Of a DNA stretch of 64,000 nucleotides, positions 1 through 7,992 are shown piece by piece; the stretch's first letter is position 1; each line of letters starts with the position of its first letter. Origin of the DNA: Gilvimarinus sp. 2_MG-2023 (lineage in GTDB: Bacteria; Pseudomonadota; Gammaproteobacteria; Pseudomonadales; Cellvibrionaceae); the NCBI RefSeq assembly GCF_030547685.1, contig NZ_JAUOQM010000038.1:32857-96856 (forward strand). Direction: 5' to 3'. A program made the translations under genes and the position numbers. The notes below the pieces were generated by a model that made no database searches, was not told the origin of the DNA, and saw nothing but the letters and a program-made list of their open reading frames with translations.

Positions 1-543
1 ACCACCTCCGGTAGAGTCTTCAGTCACGGTAGCCACTGCGTTCGCACTGGCACTAACGCCATCATTGTCGGTAATGGTCAAGGAGACACTGTAGCTGCCT
101 GCAGCTGCATAGTTGTGTGAGGGGCTAGCCTGAGTGCTGCTATTGCCATCGCCAAAGTCCCAACTGTAGGTGGCGATATAGCCATCACTATCGCTGGAGG
201 CTGTGCTATCAAATGCTATCGCATTACCCAGCGCGGCACTGTAAGGGCCGCCCGCATCGGCGCTAGGTGCAAGGTTGCTATCGTCACCACCGCCTGTGTC
301 GCCGCCATCATCACAGGCCCCCACTAGGCTCCAGGTTTGGTATTGGCCGGAATTCTGCGCCGGGTCATCACCCTGACTCCACCAGTTGGCCTGGTAGGCG
401 CTGCCGCTGTATTGGACTTGATTGCCACCGGTATAGGCGACACTGCTATCCCACGTACTCAGGCTTGAGCAGTCTGCCGCCTGTGAAGCCTGCACCGCAA
501 AAACGGAGGCTGCACCTAGGCAAATCACGCTAATTGTTCGCAT
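1..543 (-). CDS. Secreted CBM5/12-PKD protein, probable chitinase (5' part only)
   Basis: Reading the minus strand from an ATG at 543-541 gives 181 uninterrupted codons up to the window edge, so the C-terminal part lies outside. GAGGA sits 6-7 bases before the ATG. Residues 1-23 form a signal peptide. Residues 25-77 look like a CBM5/12 chitin-binding module: two framing Cys, aromatic residues, and NWWSQGD matching the family's AKWWTQGD-type motif. A Gly/Asp linker (78-90) follows. Residues 91-175 are a PKD domain with the hallmark WDFGDG and a YSVSLTITDNDG strand. The frame ends in a Gly-rich linker, so a catalytic domain probably follows. Exported polysaccharide-binding enzyme is well supported. 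Chitinase (GH18 or GH19) is an inference from the CBM type and from a NagR-like operator upstream; protease or cellulase is also possible. Confidence 0.8.
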   Translation of the reverse strand, partial: MRTISVICLGAASVFAVQASQAADCSSLSTWDSSVAYTGGNQVQYSGSAYQANWWSQGDDPAQNSGQYQTWSLVGACDDGGDTGGGDDSNLAPSADAGGPYSAALGNAIAFDSTASSDSDGYIATYSWDFGDGNSSTQASPSHNYAAAGSYSVSLTITDNDGVSASANAVATVTEDSTGGG

Positions 544-710
544 GCTAGTTTCCTCGATATTGTTATTAATTCATTATGACGGGCCGAGCCAGGCTGCCGG
601 AGAGCTTGCCAGACACGACCACACAACCAAAAGCTCACGGGGTATCCGGTGTGCGCCTTTGGTTTGTTTATTCGCTGCCGCCCTACCCACTGAAATGAGC
701 CGTGTCCGTT

Positions 711-727
711 CTGACAACGTTGTCCCA
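711..727. promoter_or_regulatory. LacI-family (NagR-like) operator candidate
   Basis: GACAACGTTGTC at 713-724 is a perfect 12-bp palindrome with a central CG, as LacI-family operators have; with flanks it reads TGACAACGTTGTCC. It fits the core of the NagR motif reported for chitin/GlcNAc regulons of marine gammaproteobacteria (AATGACARCGYTGTCATT). It lies about 170 bp upstream of the CBM5/12-PKD gene and no other gene is close, so it probably controls that gene. The outer A/T positions match only on one side. Confidence 0.5.
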
Positions 728-1227
728 TTATGAGATCAATTTGAACTAATTGGTCAAGGTTTATCCGGTAAAAATGCGCAGGAAACGCACAAAAAGATCA
801 TAAAAACGCGACACACGTCACATTATATCCGTCACATTTGTCATTAAAACGCAAAAAATATCAGCTTAAAATGAAAATTTATCTGCCATCTATAAAATTT
901 TATCGAGCTTAAAAGACGCCCCTTACGACTCAATTTTCAATTTTTAGTCAGATTAAATGACGGCTTTGTGCGCTTAGAATGACCGATAATTTCGACCTTT
1001 TCGAGGCAATTAAAAAAATTAATACGCGACCCTCAAAGACCGAGGGCAGCTGGCAGGCTGTTTCGAAAAACACATGACCACACTGACGATAGTATTAACT
1101 TTTTACAAAAAAATGTGGTTCATACTTTAATAGTTATTTGTCGACAGCCCCACAAAAACACTTACCTTTTGCAGTACTCGCCTCGACATTAGAGAATGAA
1201 GCATTCTTTAATACTTTAAAATCCTAA

Positions 1228-1410
1228 GCCATAAGCGACGATTGTGCTTGGGCAATTCGTATTCTTCGGGTAAGCGGCGACGCTCGATAGCTAACGCTGC
1301 TAGAGGCACTAGAAGACACATCGATTGTGAAGAAGGTCAAAGGTTATGCTGAATCTTACGATGCAGAGCTTGAGGTTATAGTTGACGAGCAGTCGTCCAA
1401 GAGTATCTAA
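1228..1410 (+). pseudogene. Possible remnant of a small gene, with an internal stop
   Basis: The frame from 1228 to the TAA at 1408-1410 reads like protein apart from one TAG at 1288-1290. After the TAG it continues LTLLEALEDTS, then a charged helical stretch and AELEVIVDEQ. The composition suits a real C-terminus, and the pattern faintly recalls the end of XRE-type antitoxins or regulators. No start codon with a ribosome-binding site was found and the open stretch is short. It may be a decayed gene or chance. Confidence 0.25.
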
Positions 1411-1443
1411 CCGAGCTTTTATAACTTATTTTTCCGACCCAGC

Positions 1444-1477
1444 GAAAACGCTCGCGCACATTGCCACGAGCGTTTTC
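1444..1477 (-). terminator. Hairpin downstream of the alginate operon
   Basis: GAAAACGCTCG (1444-1454) and CGAGCGTTTTC (1467-1477) form a perfect 11-bp stem with a 12-base loop. It begins 43 bases beyond the stop of the PL7 lyase gene, the last gene of the minus-strand alginate cluster. The A/T run is inside the stem and no long T tract follows, so termination may be partial. The hairpin is close to symmetric and could act both ways. Confidence 0.5.
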
Positions 1478-1519
1478 TACCACACATAGCATATTCACCC
1501 TAAGGAGAAAGCCTCTCGA

Positions 1520-2611
1520 TTAGTGGCTTTGGGGTTCACGTGCCTTATCTGTCAGCAACTGCATAAATGTCACTTGCGTGTAATCGCCCATGGATTTATC
1601 AGTCTGCCAATCACCGCTGCCTGGGCAGGCGGGGTAACGAAAGCTTAGGGCATCTTTGGTGCTACATTGATTATAGGCACCCGCCTTAAAGTGGAAAGCC
1701 TCTCCGGTATAGCCGGCGGGGTGGTCATAAATATCAATTTCTCCTAGTGCATCCACGTTATTGGCCAAATCAATTTGGTAATTAATAGAGCCAAGACGAT
1801 CAGAAGTAAATGTTAGATACATGATATTTTCGTGTATATTCACCTTATAACTAAAGGGCTCATTCAGTGCAATGCCATCTTTACCCGGCTCTTGCTTACT
1901 CAACCATGGTTCACCCCACACTGAATAGCTTATGTCTATTCGATTAGAATCGTTTTTAACTAAATTACGTTCATAGTTCCAAAAAACCGAACCGTATTCG
2001 TGCTCAGGGTGTTTTTTGTAATAGATTTTTAAAGGCTCATTACCCCAGCCATAGCCTTGCCCCTTTTTTTGCATCGTCTCGTCCTGCACGGCATGGACCT
2101 GGCCTATAACCACAGAGTAGGCCGTGGGTTTCTCAGTATATTTGGCGCGTCTGGGTACATGGTCAACTTTTAAAGTCGCCTCCATATAACCTCCGACCTG
2201 AGGGTACTTTTCGGATTCTGGATTAGCGGCTATCGAGAAGTTATCTGTGTAAAAGCTCCCCGCCTCAACACCAGAGAGTCTTTGGTGCAGCTCGCTGCGA
2301 GTATTAGTCGAATTTACCGATGTTACCGCTTTATTAGGGGCAGCAAAGACCATATTTTGGTCTTCATCCAAGTAGAAAAATTTCTCATGATGATATTCTT
2401 GTAACGCTTTCACACTGACATCATCGACAATACCGTCACCATCCACATCGGTGGGGGGGTTAAGGCTCCACTGCTGCAAATCAAATTCTTGCGCAGGATA
2501 TTTCAACTCTGATTTCTCACTGTTATTAGTAGTCGATAAAACATAAGCAGATGACAGTAAAAGGCTTGCGGTTATTGTTAGCTTTACGGCCATAAATTGT
2601 TTTACACGCAT
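1520..2611 (-). CDS. PL7 alginate lyase (QVH type)
   Basis: Secreted or periplasmic lyase that cleaves alginate by beta-elimination. The three PL7 signatures are visible: RSEL in 'NTRSELHQ', the QVH triad in 'IGQVHA', and the C-terminal 'FHFKAGAYNQC' (family pattern YxKxGxYxQ). The open frame extends to 2662, but the ATG at 2611 is preferred: GAGG lies 8 bases upstream, and the protein (363 aa) then opens with a Lys/Arg start and a hydrophobic signal segment. QVH, rather than QIH, is usually linked to preference for polymannuronate; this is a family trend only. It is the last gene of the cluster, after the GntK-type kinase gene. A short calcium-loop-like 'DVDGDGIVDD' lies near the N-terminus. 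Confidence 0.88.
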   Translation of the reverse strand: MRVKQFMAVKLTITASLLLSSAYVLSTTNNSEKSELKYPAQEFDLQQWSLNPPTDVDGDGIVDDVSVKALQEYHHEKFFYLDEDQNMVFAAPNKAVTSVNSTNTRSELHQRLSGVEAGSFYTDNFSIAANPESEKYPQVGGYMEATLKVDHVPRRAKYTEKPTAYSVVIGQVHAVQDETMQKKGQGYGWGNEPLKIYYKKHPEHEYGSVFWNYERNLVKNDSNRIDISYSVWGEPWLSKQEPGKDGIALNEPFSYKVNIHENIMYLTFTSDRLGSINYQIDLANNVDALGEIDIYDHPAGYTGEAFHFKAGAYNQCSTKDALSFRYPACPGSGDWQTDKSMGDYTQVTFMQLLTDKAREPQSH

Positions 2612-2685
2612 TTTAATATCCTCAATTAAACGATGTTTTAATTTGGTATTGGCTTTTCGCACATAAAAATCGTAACGTCGCCAGT

Positions 2686-3168
2686 TTAGGTATAAGTTTC
2701 GATAATCGTGTCTACAATTTGATTGGGTGACCGTCTTATATCCAGCACCAAACCATATTGTGGTAGCTCAAAATCTCGTAGCTGTGAACGTAGAAGGTCC
2801 GAGGTAAAATAATGATCTTCACGCGAATCGATTCTCAGCGAGATCGTTTCAGCATCACCATGCAGTACAGCCCAGGCTACCGGCTTTTGACAACGACGTG
2901 ACAAAGTTTCACGGTATCTCTCTTTTAACGCAGAACAGGCTAATACAGCACTCCCTTCTTGCTCCTGGCGCTGCAGTAGTATTGACAACTCTTCTAGCCA
3001 GGGCTCACGATCCGCATCGGTTAAAGGTGTGCCACTTTTCATTTTATTAACGTTGGAGATGGGATGGAAATCATCCGCATCGAAAAACGGAATTTCTTTT
3101 TCCTTCGCCAATAAACGGCCGATCGTAGACTTACCGGTACCCGACACACCGCATATAATGTAAATCAC
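2686..3168 (-). CDS. gntK: Gluconokinase-family (GntK-type) kinase in the alginate cluster
   Basis: A 160-aa cytoplasmic P-loop kinase of the thermoresistant gluconokinase family: Walker A GVSGTGKST at residues 8-16, 'FFDADDFHP' and 'NVNKMKSGTPLTDADREPWL' as in GntK, and a conserved 'CSALKERYR'. The length is normal. Start is a GTG at 3168-3166. It lies 12 bases after the permease gene and just before the PL7 gene, so it is probably cotranscribed. GntK makes 6-phosphogluconate from gluconate. In an alginate cluster the expected kinase is KdgK (PfkB family), which is not seen here, so this enzyme may phosphorylate 2-keto-3-deoxygluconate (KDG) or a related aldonate. That substrate is inference; the family assignment is firm. 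Confidence 0.85.
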   Translation of the reverse strand: MIYIICGVSGTGKSTIGRLLAKEKEIPFFDADDFHPISNVNKMKSGTPLTDADREPWLEELSILLQRQEQEGSAVLACSALKERYRETLSRRCQKPVAWAVLHGDAETISLRIDSREDHYFTSDLLRSQLRDFELPQYGLVLDIRRSPNQIVDTIIETYT

Positions 3169-3180
3169 AATACTTAGCCC

Positions 3181-4422
3181 CTACAAATCAATTAACGCAA
3201 GAACGCCGTTATAAGAAATAATAATGGAGAATAAAAAGGCTAAGCCAAGAATAATATTCAATAGTACACCGGCAGACTTATCATCCATCAGATTTTTCTT
3301 ATTACTCATAAGAATGATGCCGAGAATAACCAGCGGTAAGACAAACACATTAAAGACCTGTGTTAACAGCTGGCCTTTTATTGGATTAAAACCCAGAACC
3401 GGAATGGTTAGTGCTATAACAGCAGCAATACCCGTAATAACGCGGAACTGCGTCGACTGGGTATCCAACTTACCGGATCGATAATCCTCGATTAGCAGTG
3501 GGGCAATCAACATACAAGGAAACACCGATGATAAGCCAGCGGCGAGGGTGCCAAAGATAAAGACCGTTAAGGCGCCCTTACCGGCGATAGGTTCCAGAGC
3601 GGTTACCATATCAAGCACATTGTTAACATCTTGGCCGCCACCGTGTAATGCCCCAGAGGCAACGGCCATTACCGAACCACTGATAAAAAACACCAGAAAT
3701 GCGGCAACAATAGAATCTTTCTTTTGCTGAGCCGAGTCTGCAATAGTCCAACCCTTACCTTGAATAAATAACGGTCGCGATAAAAACGTTGCAGCAGCCA
3801 TCGTGGTTCCCACAAATGCAGCAGCCATCATTTTTCCACCTTCGACATCGGGAATTACTGGGATCAAACCTCGAGCCACTTCGGACGGCAATGGATGCAC
3901 CACAAAAAGTGAAAGAATGAAGGAGATACCCATACACGAGACGAATATGACAAGGATTTTTTCAAAAATTGAATAACGACCAATCAGTAGCATAGCGTAC
4001 ATAAAACCAATCACGGCAACAGCTATGGCCATAACCACCTCATATTTATGAGGCACCACAGAGGGGAAGTACATGGCAATCATTTCAAATATAATATTGG
4101 CCGATATACCTAAAATTCCGATTAGAGAATTCCATTGGCCAAATATCACTCCCACGATAATAAGAATTGCCATGGGCTTGCCAAACTTTAAATGTTTTTT
4201 AAAACTATAGAGAGCAGTCTCACCTGTTACCAGAGTAAAATTACCATAGGCATATATTAACGCCCCGGAAAACAAACAACTCAACATCAACACCCAAAGC
4301 AGCTGCATACCAAATGCACTGCCCGAAACAATCATGGATGTTACGCTGCCAGTACCAATGGTATAACCAATTGCTAAAAATGCAGGACCAAAGCTAAGGA
4401 TCGCTTTTATTAATGCAGACAT
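3181..4422 (-). CDS. Nramp-fold permease lacking metal-binding motifs
   Basis: A 413-aa inner-membrane protein with about 11 hydrophobic segments. The start GPAFLAIGY and the overall plan fit the Nramp/SLC11 fold (LeuT superfamily). The TM1 metal motif DPGN is replaced by 'TIGTGSVT', and the TM6 motif (MPH) by 'TTMAAATFLSRP', so the Asp, Asn, Met and His that hold Mn/Fe are missing. The ATG at 4422 is chosen because GGAGAG lies 7 bases upstream; the open frame itself starts with a TTG at 4437. It sits between the SDR and GntK-type genes of an alginate cluster, so it probably carries an organic solute such as DEH, KDG or another uronate. Family is well supported; substrate is inferred. Automated annotation would probably call it a divalent metal transporter. 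Confidence 0.75.
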   Translation of the reverse strand: MSALIKAILSFGPAFLAIGYTIGTGSVTSMIVSGSAFGMQLLWVLMLSCLFSGALIYAYGNFTLVTGETALYSFKKHLKFGKPMAILIIVGVIFGQWNSLIGILGISANIIFEMIAMYFPSVVPHKYEVVMAIAVAVIGFMYAMLLIGRYSIFEKILVIFVSCMGISFILSLFVVHPLPSEVARGLIPVIPDVEGGKMMAAAFVGTTMAAATFLSRPLFIQGKGWTIADSAQQKKDSIVAAFLVFFISGSVMAVASGALHGGGQDVNNVLDMVTALEPIAGKGALTVFIFGTLAAGLSSVFPCMLIAPLLIEDYRSGKLDTQSTQFRVITGIAAVIALTIPVLGFNPIKGQLLTQVFNVFVLPLVILGIILMSNKKNLMDDKSAGVLLNIILGLAFLFSIIISYNGVLALIDL

Positions 4423-4550
4423 TATTATTCTCTCCAACTATTTATTATTTGACCCAACACCACCACTTTGCGTGAAATTATACAAGCAGTGGCTGCTGTT
4501 TCATTAGTTTGAATCTCGTGAAGCTCAAGATTCACCTAACCTTTTAATAT

Positions 4551-4565
4551 ATTCTTATCAAGAAT
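4551..4565. promoter_or_regulatory. Short inverted repeat upstream of the permease gene
   Basis: ATTCTT-ATC-AAGAAT is a perfect 6+3+6 inverted repeat in the 190-bp gap between the SDR and permease genes, about 130 bases upstream of the permease start. A second one, TGAATCT/AGATTCA (4510-4516/4528-4534), lies 17 bases nearer. The gap is large for an operon, so an internal promoter or operator is plausible. No known motif was recognised. Confidence 0.3.
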
Positions 4566-4612
4566 TATTATTCATTTTCGATGATATCTAAGTAGAACAA
4601 CATAACCGAGTT

Positions 4613-5377
4613 TTAAGCCGTGTAGACACCGCCATTTATATCGAGTGTTGCGCCTGTAATAAACCCATCGTATTCCGATGCCAAGTAAACCACTGCACGT
4701 GCGACATCTTCTGCGTTGCCTGCACGACCAATTGGTATGCCTAACGTTGTCTCACGGGCCGATTCTTCAGTAGTGTGGGTATTGTGAAAAGACGTACCCA
4801 AAATAAGGCCTGGCGCAACAGCATTGACACGAATGCCATCCGGGCCCAATTCGCTCGACAAGGAGCGGGTTAGGGTAAGAATAGCCCCCTTACTCGCAGC
4901 ATAGGCGACCGACCCTGCATGGCCACCTTTACGCCCGGCCAACGAGCTCAAATTTACGATGCTGCTGGCCTTATGGCTTGCCAAATGCGGCGCTGCCGCT
5001 CGAGTGACAAGCATTGCCGAGGTTAGATTGACATCCATTACCTTCTTCCAAAACAGCTCCTCCATCTCAAGCAATGACTTACGACCGATCAGTGAACCGG
5101 CGTTATTAATTAGAACCTGCAGGCCACCAAGTGCATTAACCGCCGACTCAACCATCGCATCCGCTTCGGCCTCCTGAGTAAGATCCGCTTTAAGTGCTAC
5201 TGCCTTTTGCCCTTTATTAACGGCGTATTGCACCAATTTATCGGCTGTCTCGCTGCTGGAAAAATAGTGAATGGCAACATTTGCACCACAATCAATAAAC
5301 TCTTTAACTATAGCCTCGCCGATGCCCTGTGCGCCGGCTGTAACAAGAACGTTTTTATTGCTTAATTTTGTATTCAT
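4613..5377 (-). CDS. Short-chain dehydrogenase/reductase, probable DEH reductase
   Basis: A 254-aa classical SDR: cofactor motif TAGAQGIG at residues 13-20, NNAG near 91-94, catalytic Ser in 'VNLSSLAG', YAASK (Tyr and Lys), and the C-terminal 'GATLDINGG'. The length is normal and the start is the ATG at 5377. It lies between the PL6 lyase and permease genes. In alginate pathways a SDR reduces 4-deoxy-L-erythro-5-hexoseulose uronate (DEH), the monomer released by exolytic lyases, to 2-keto-3-deoxygluconate using NAD(P)H. That role is inferred from context. SDR sequences alone do not give the substrate, and a uronate or gluconate dehydrogenase remains possible. Confidence 0.82.
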   Translation of the reverse strand: MNTKLSNKNVLVTAGAQGIGEAIVKEFIDCGANVAIHYFSSSETADKLVQYAVNKGQKAVALKADLTQEAEADAMVESAVNALGGLQVLINNAGSLIGRKSLLEMEELFWKKVMDVNLTSAMLVTRAAAPHLASHKASSIVNLSSLAGRKGGHAGSVAYAASKGAILTLTRSLSSELGPDGIRVNAVAPGLILGTSFHNTHTTEESARETTLGIPIGRAGNAEDVARAVVYLASEYDGFITGATLDINGGVYTA

Positions 5378-5485
5378 ATCAAACCCATTTATCTAGGTGA
5401 TCAGCCACCAAGCCATAAAGTCTTAATTAACGCCTAGCCGATCACATGTGCTTAAAAGCCTAAAAATCTATAAAAACCGATTAAG

Positions 5486-7735
5486 CTAACGCTCGTACTT
5501 CACATTGGTTGCTTTATAACTCGAATTATTGGCTTCAATCTCACCTGTATTTTTCATGATGACATTGTTAATAACCGTCTCTGGGTCGCCATTGGTTAAG
5601 TACAGCTTTAGTGGTGCACTGTCTACCCATTCGGTATTTTCTATTGTTAAATTCTGTACGCCATGAAAATACATCGAAGATCCTGAGCGGTGAGTAGAGC
5701 CTTTCCCTACGTTGTTTAGGTCATTATTTTCAACCTTCACCACAGGCCCAAAAGTGCTTTCATCGAATCCACCTCGGTAAACGACGGCAACCTCTGCTTT
5801 AATGTCAGTGAAGGTATTGTCCAAAATGCTAAGATTCTCCACACTATAAACGCCAAGATCATCCGTTTCTTTATTAAGAACTAAGATGCTCCCCGTAATA
5901 TTGGACATTTGGCTATTAGTCAAAGAGATCTGTTCGGCAAAAGTACCTGGATTCGCTTTAAAGAAATCAAAATAACCATTAACGTTCAGATCCGTCACCT
6001 TGACCTTGTCGACCAAGAGTGAATAATTACGATTCATAGAGTTATCGCTGGTTCTGATAACACTATTGCCTTTATAGTCTGGTGATTCAGCCCCATCAAA
6101 CCATAAATTACTCAACTTTAAAGATCCGCCGTTTTCAATCACAATAAAACTTGGCTTTTGCGATCGAATAACGGGCTTATTGCCATTTTCGGCAAGTATC
6201 GTGACGGGGTGATTTATTTTGACAAACTTAGTCAGCAGATAATCCTTGCCATTTTCTAGTACTAGGACATCTCCCGGCTCACTGTTATCAACGGCGTCGA
6301 TTAAAGTATCTAGTCCTGCAGCAACCATAGTACGTTTGCCACTACCAAAACTGATATTAGACTCCTGCTTAGGATAAAACCCAGCTCCAACATCAGATTT
6401 ATTGACCGGCAATTTAACATCGCCAAAATTAATTTTATTGAGCAAGTCTTTAGAGGGTGCTTTTAATCCATTTGCGGTAACAGCTAGCGCCGACTTCTCT
6501 TCTGTAAATCCCGTAGAGATCGTATTGGGTATCACTACCGAATCATTGACAATATTTTTATCGTAGGTGATACCAGACACATCATCATAAAGCGTAATAG
6601 TGGTGGAATTGTCTTCATTCATAATGAGGTTGTGGCGAAAGAATGAATCAATCGGTGTTGCCGTTCTTTCCTGATCACTGCCAGCACCAAAGTTAATGTT
6701 GTCACTATCCACAACCACATTGTTTTCCATAACAGCATTGATCGCCTGGTTATATCGATTAGGCGGGCTATTAGGAACACCATTCATAATAACCAATGCC
6801 GCACGGAATCTTTTCCCGGTCAAGCCCGACAAATAATTGTTATTAACAGTTTGATATTCATTAATAATTCGAATACCACCCGTATTGGGCTTGCGGTTAC
6901 CAATAATATAGTTACCTGTCACCGTCGTGTGATGACCGTGACGCATGGTTAGAGTACCCTGACTTTCAAAAATCACGTTATTTTTGTAGACATTACCACT
7001 ACTTTTACTGGATATAATTTCGTGCTCGCCATCCACGCGATCAAAGAAATTTTTCTGAACTAGAGTGTTCGAGTATTTTGTCGAAAAATGACTGGTTCCT
7101 ACCCTAAGAGTTTCGCCACCATTTGCGCCTAAAATCTGTCGTGGCCCAAAGTAGTTGTACTCAATTATGTGGTGGTTATCTTCGCTTTTCTCAGTATTAA
7201 GTCTAACCGCCATTGTCACACCGCGATTTCTCTTATTTAACAACGAATTATGATCGAACCGATTGTGCTTGCCGTACATGGCAACCCACAAATCTGCCAG
7301 ATTTCTATTAGGGTGACTAAAATCATCGATTACCGTATTAGTCACACGGGAGTAATTTGCCAACTCTGTATTGGAGGTACGAAAAGAGATAACCTCGCCC
7401 GTTGGAGTAAAACCATCTTTAAAGACTAAGCCCGAAACCACGAGATACTCGCCCGAAAGACTTAAGTTAGACTGACCACTAATAATTACCTTACCCGGCG
7501 TTTGCGCTTTCAAAGTAATTAATTTTTTCGGCAGACCTTTCGCCTTGAACACTAATTCAACATTTTCCCAAACGCCGTCAGCCATTACCAATTCATCACC
7601 AGGCTTTAACGAGGAAATTGCATTGTTAAACTGCTCTATATTCTCAACAATTTTTGCCGTGCTAATATTCGAGAAGAATGTTAGCGCAATCATCGCGAGA
7701 AGAGAGAAGAGTTTGTTATATGTTCTTATCGGCAT
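5486..7735 (-). CDS. PL6 alginate lyase (chondroitinase B family), two-domain
   Basis: A 749-aa exported lyase with a signal peptide ending near 'ISTA' (residue 27). The N-terminal half is the right-handed beta-helix of PL6. Residues expected for catalysis are visible in order: Glu237 and Glu239 (calcium site, 'GEHE'), Lys244 ('SSKS', general base) and Arg265 ('TMRHG', general acid). The C-terminal half, from about residue 450, starts again with a PGDVLVLENG-type strand and forms a second beta-helix, as in long PL6 enzymes such as AlyGC. GAGGT precedes the ATG by 7 bases. It is followed by the SDR gene 108 bases on. Long PL6 enzymes are often exolytic on polyguluronate and release the monomer the SDR would use; exact specificity cannot be read from sequence. 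Confidence 0.9.
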   Translation of the reverse strand: MPIRTYNKLFSLLAMIALTFFSNISTAKIVENIEQFNNAISSLKPGDELVMADGVWENVELVFKAKGLPKKLITLKAQTPGKVIISGQSNLSLSGEYLVVSGLVFKDGFTPTGEVISFRTSNTELANYSRVTNTVIDDFSHPNRNLADLWVAMYGKHNRFDHNSLLNKRNRGVTMAVRLNTEKSEDNHHIIEYNYFGPRQILGANGGETLRVGTSHFSTKYSNTLVQKNFFDRVDGEHEIISSKSSGNVYKNNVIFESQGTLTMRHGHHTTVTGNYIIGNRKPNTGGIRIINEYQTVNNNYLSGLTGKRFRAALVIMNGVPNSPPNRYNQAINAVMENNVVVDSDNINFGAGSDQERTATPIDSFFRHNLIMNEDNSTTITLYDDVSGITYDKNIVNDSVVIPNTISTGFTEEKSALAVTANGLKAPSKDLLNKINFGDVKLPVNKSDVGAGFYPKQESNISFGSGKRTMVAAGLDTLIDAVDNSEPGDVLVLENGKDYLLTKFVKINHPVTILAENGNKPVIRSQKPSFIVIENGGSLKLSNLWFDGAESPDYKGNSVIRTSDNSMNRNYSLLVDKVKVTDLNVNGYFDFFKANPGTFAEQISLTNSQMSNITGSILVLNKETDDLGVYSVENLSILDNTFTDIKAEVAVVYRGGFDESTFGPVVKVENNDLNNVGKGSTHRSGSSMYFHGVQNLTIENTEWVDSAPLKLYLTNGDPETVINNVIMKNTGEIEANNSSYKATNVKYER

Positions 7736-7810
7736 TACATTTACCTCGATTTTATCTGGCTAACTTTAACGATCTTATTAAATGAATTTTTATGTTACTG
7801 ATACCATCTA

Positions 7811-7827
7811 CTATGCCTAGGGCATAG
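7811..7827. promoter_or_regulatory. Inverted repeat upstream of the PL6 gene
   Basis: CTATGCC-TAG-GGCATAG is a perfect 7+3+7 inverted repeat about 76 bases upstream of the PL6 start. A third copy of the half-site CTATGCC occurs at 7884-7890. The spacing suits an operator for a dimeric regulator or a small RNA hairpin. It does not match the palindrome found before the GntR gene, so a different protein would be expected to bind. Confidence 0.4.
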
Positions 7828-7897
7828 ATACACTCACCATCGCCATTAACGTTTATATCAGCTGTCATCCTAAAGCTAACTGACTATGCCTTTTTAT

Positions 7898-7938
7898 TAA
7901 AAGAAAAATATCGCCACCCAACATAAGCGGGCGGCGAT
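7898..7938 (-). terminator. Rho-independent terminator or attenuator after the TonB receptor gene
   Basis: On the minus strand, 7938-7929 (ATCGCCGCCC) pairs with 7919-7910 (GGGTGGCGAT) in a 10-bp stem with one wobble pair, followed by TATTTTTCTTTT (7909-7898). It lies about 55 bases beyond the receptor stop and before the PL6 gene. It probably lowers read-through, so the receptor would be made in different amounts from the lyase and catabolic genes. Confidence 0.75.
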
Positions 7939-7992
7939 TTATTGCAATAAACCAATCAAGCTAAGGTGGAGAGAAAAGCACCCATTTTTTCT

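Larger units (their letters stand above)
728..1519. other. Intergenic stretch between the CBM5/12-PKD gene and the alginate locus
   Basis: This AT-rich stretch has no ORF with a plausible start and ribosome-binding site. The part nearest 728 should hold the promoter of the CBM5/12-PKD gene. A possible decayed coding segment (1228-1410) and a hairpin (1444-1477) are listed separately. Nothing else was recognised. Confidence 0.6.

Noticed and set aside
3181..4422. Manganese or iron transporter (plain Nramp/MntH)
   Set aside because: The residues that bind the metal in TM1 and TM6 are absent and the genes around it are for uronate use.
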